A DNA stretch of 5,647 nucleotides, taken from Anaerolineae bacterium. GTDB taxonomy: Bacteria; Chloroflexota; Anaerolineae; B4-G1. Where the stretch lies: assembly GCA_030612185.1 (NCBI GenBank), contig JAUWOI010000322.1, positions 1 to 5,647 of the forward strand, in the 5' to 3' direction. Positions 4,747 through 5,647 of this stretch are shown piece by piece (position 1 is the stretch's first letter; every line of letters begins with the position of its first letter). Made by a program: the position numbers and the translations under genes. The notes beneath the pieces are model-generated. The model was not told where the DNA came from, did no database searches, and saw nothing but the letters and a program-made list of their open reading frames with translations.

Positions 4747-5218
4747 TAAAGGGTACGCAGGGGAGCGAGAGGATGCCAGCGGGCCGCTGCTGGCCGACCT
4801 GCTGCGCAAGATGGGCGCGGAGGTAGCGAGCCAGACGATCGTGCCCGACGAGCGGGCCGAGATCGAGCGTGTGCTGATTACGCTGGCCGACGAGGCGCAG
4901 GTGGACCTGGTCGTGACCACCGGCGGCACCGGGCCGGCCCCACGGGACGTCACCCCCGAGGCAACGCAGGCCATCATTGAGCGGGAGGTGCCGGGACTGG
5001 CCGAACTGCTGCGCTTCGAGGGGTACCGCAAGACACCGCTGGCGGTCATCTCGCGCGGTGTGGCGGGCATCCGCGGGCGGACGCTCATCGTCAACCTGCC
5101 CGGCAGCCCCAAGGCAGTGCGCGAGGGGATGGAGACACTGGCCCCCATCCTGCCCCACGCGATCAAGATGCTGCGGGGGGTGGACACCGAGCATGGAGAG
5201 GAGACAACCCGTGCCTGA
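4709..5218 (+). CDS. Molybdopterin adenylyltransferase (MoaB/MogA family)
   Basis: A 169-residue cytoplasmic protein of the MoaB/MogA family. It adenylylates molybdopterin with ATP to give the substrate that MoeA loads with molybdate. The N-terminal strand RASVVTVSDKG (5-15) is followed by DASGPLLADLL (22-32), IVPDE (44-48), the nucleotide and molybdopterin-binding signature TTGGTGPAPRDVTPEA (70-85), and NLPGSPKAV (129-137). All are intact and the length is normal. Translation begins at TTG, supported by a good ribosome-binding site and by the conserved start of the domain. The stop TGA (5216-5218) overlaps the moeA GTG at 5211 by eight bases, a sign of translational coupling. Transcription most likely starts from the promoter at 4553-4580 in front of the aldo/keto reductase remnant. 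Whether it is MogA-like or MoaB-like by lineage cannot be settled by eye. Confidence 0.92.
   Translation: MEPIRASVVTVSDKGYAGEREDASGPLLADLLRKMGAEVASQTIVPDERAEIERVLITLADEAQVDLVVTTGGTGPAPRDVTPEATQAIIEREVPGLAELLRFEGYRKTPLAVISRGVAGIRGRTLIVNLPGSPKAVREGMETLAPILPHAIKMLRGVDTEHGEETTRA
5199..5203 (+). promoter_or_regulatory. Ribosome-binding site deciding the GTG start of moeA
   Basis: AGGAG lies seven bases before GTG at 5211, near-ideal spacing, within the end of moaB. It supports starting moeA at 5211, which puts the palindromic element at 5263-5363 inside the coding region. The alternative starts GTG 5376 and TTG 5379, next to the conserved domain, have only a weak GAGAG upstream. Confidence 0.7.
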
Positions 5219-5647
5219 CGAGCGGGAGAGTATTCAGATATTGGGAGATAATCCGGCAAGGGCCCCGGACGTAAACGTCCGTGCTGAAAGAGCAAAGCCC
5301 TACGGGCTAGAATCCAGCCCCGCAGGGGCTTCGCTCTCTCAGCACGGGGGTTTAGCCCCGTGCGAGAGCCGCCCTGTGTTGAGCGTCGAGGAGGCGCTGG
5401 AGCACATCCTGGCGAGCGTGCGTGTTTTAGAACCGGAGCGCGCGTCCCTGCTGGAGGCGGCCGGGCGCGTGCTGGCCGAACCGGTCGCCGCCGACCGGGA
5501 CATCCCCCCGCTGACCAACTCCGCGATGGATGGCTATGCAGTACGCGGGGCAGATATTTCGCAGGCCCAGACGCCGCCCCGGCTGCGGGTGGTGGGAGAG
5601 GTTGCCGCCGGGCACGTGAGCCGGGTGCGGGTGGCGCCCGGGACGGC
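5211..5647 (+). CDS. moeA: MoeA-type molybdopterin molybdotransferase (partial, C-terminus off the right edge)
   Basis: This is the start of MoeA, which inserts molybdate into adenylylated molybdopterin to complete the molybdenum cofactor. The 145 visible residues contain LSVEEALEHIL (57-67), LLEAAGRVLAEPV (80-92) and the hallmark DIPPLTNSAMDGYAVRG (97-113), then the beginning of the domain that follows. In typical MoeA proteins the LSVEEA segment starts within about ten residues of the initiator. Here it starts at residue 57, because the first 56 codons include a multi-hairpin repeat (5263-5363) read straight through without a stop. The GTG at 5211 has a strong ribosome-binding site and overlaps the moaB stop, so this long N-terminus is probably translated. 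The less likely alternative is initiation at GTG 5376 or TTG 5379, which would leave the repeat as leader RNA. The protein should act directly after the adjacent MoaB/MogA enzyme. Confidence 0.9.
   Translation, partial: MPDERESIQILGDNPARAPDVNVRAERAKPYGLESSPAGASLSQHGGLAPCESRPVLSVEEALEHILASVRVLEPERASLLEAAGRVLAEPVAADRDIPPLTNSAMDGYAVRGADISQAQTPPRLRVVGEVAAGHVSRVRVAPGT
5263..5363. repeat. Multi-hairpin palindromic repeat lying in frame in moeA
   Basis: The element consists of nested inverted repeats: GGACG/CGTCC (5267-5271 with 5276-5280), a 13-base outer stem 5281-5293 with 5333-5345 (12 of 13 positions complementary), two inner hairpins AGCCC/GGGCT (5296-5300 with 5304-5308) and AGCCCC/GGGGCT (5316-5321 with 5325-5330), and a last hairpin GCACGGGG/CCCCGTGC (5342-5349 with 5356-5363). 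Folded, the region resembles a cloverleaf. Several loops and arms (GTTTAGCCCCGTGC and CGTAAACGTCCGTG) have the look of dispersed REP-like repeats seen in Chloroflexota genomes; that comparison is from memory. The moeA frame stays open across it, adding about 34 codons. No transposase accompanies it. Confidence 0.85.

Noticed and set aside
4594..5295. A 233-codon open frame on the minus strand
   Set aside because: It is the complement of the well-supported moaB gene, with low-complexity Ser/Arg/Pro-rich sequence and no motif.
5342..5363. Rho-independent terminator between moaB and moeA
   Set aside because: The GC hairpin has no T-tract after it, and both genes overlap in a coupled operon whose frame reads through the hairpin.

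Overview
The window looks like a chromosomal fragment of a GC-rich, free-living bacterium. I think it most likely comes from Chloroflexota (Anaerolineae-like). That is an inference from the overall style: GC-rich genes with GTG and TTG starts, a BrnT-type toxin pair, degenerate short repeats between genes, and a multi-hairpin palindromic repeat. No marker gene here fixes the taxonomy.

Positions 1-3926 hold a minus-strand run of genes. In transcription order these are an LsrF-like class I aldolase (3926-3108), a BrnT-family toxin and its small antitoxin partner (3068-2567), a zinc-dependent medium-chain dehydrogenase (2391-1354), a class II aldolase/adducin-family protein (1341-610), and a TalC/FSA-type transaldolase that runs off the left edge (454-1). 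Four of the six act on carbohydrates: one oxidoreductase and three carbon-carbon lyases or transferases of different folds. Together they look like a catabolic cassette for a sugar, polyol or sugar acid. The substrate cannot be read from the sequence, and the toxin-antitoxin pair looks like an insertion into the cassette.

Positions 3927-4608 are less GC-rich. They hold a structured region with three copies of a GTGCAAnnCACT motif, a 77-residue four-cysteine protein of unknown function on the minus strand (4391-4158), and two back-to-back sigma70-type promoters. The minus-strand promoter (4439-4466) has a perfect dyad as its spacer. The plus-strand promoter (4553-4580) reads rightward.

Positions 4609-5647 are a plus-strand molybdenum-cofactor operon. 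The plus promoter first reads the N-terminal stub of an aldo/keto reductase that is cut off after about 25 residues. It then reads a MoaB/MogA-type molybdopterin adenylyltransferase (TTG start, 4709-5218) and the start of a MoeA-type molybdotransferase (GTG start at 5211, open at the right edge). The adenylyltransferase prepares adenylylated molybdopterin and MoeA inserts molybdate, so the two proteins act consecutively.

Three observations stand out. A roughly 100-bp multi-hairpin palindromic repeat lies in frame inside the N-terminus of MoeA. Degenerate 7/8-bp repeats sit at several gene boundaries and supply stop codons, and one possible start codon, for the neighbouring genes. The moaB-moeA operon appears to use the promoter and start region of a deleted aldo/keto reductase gene.
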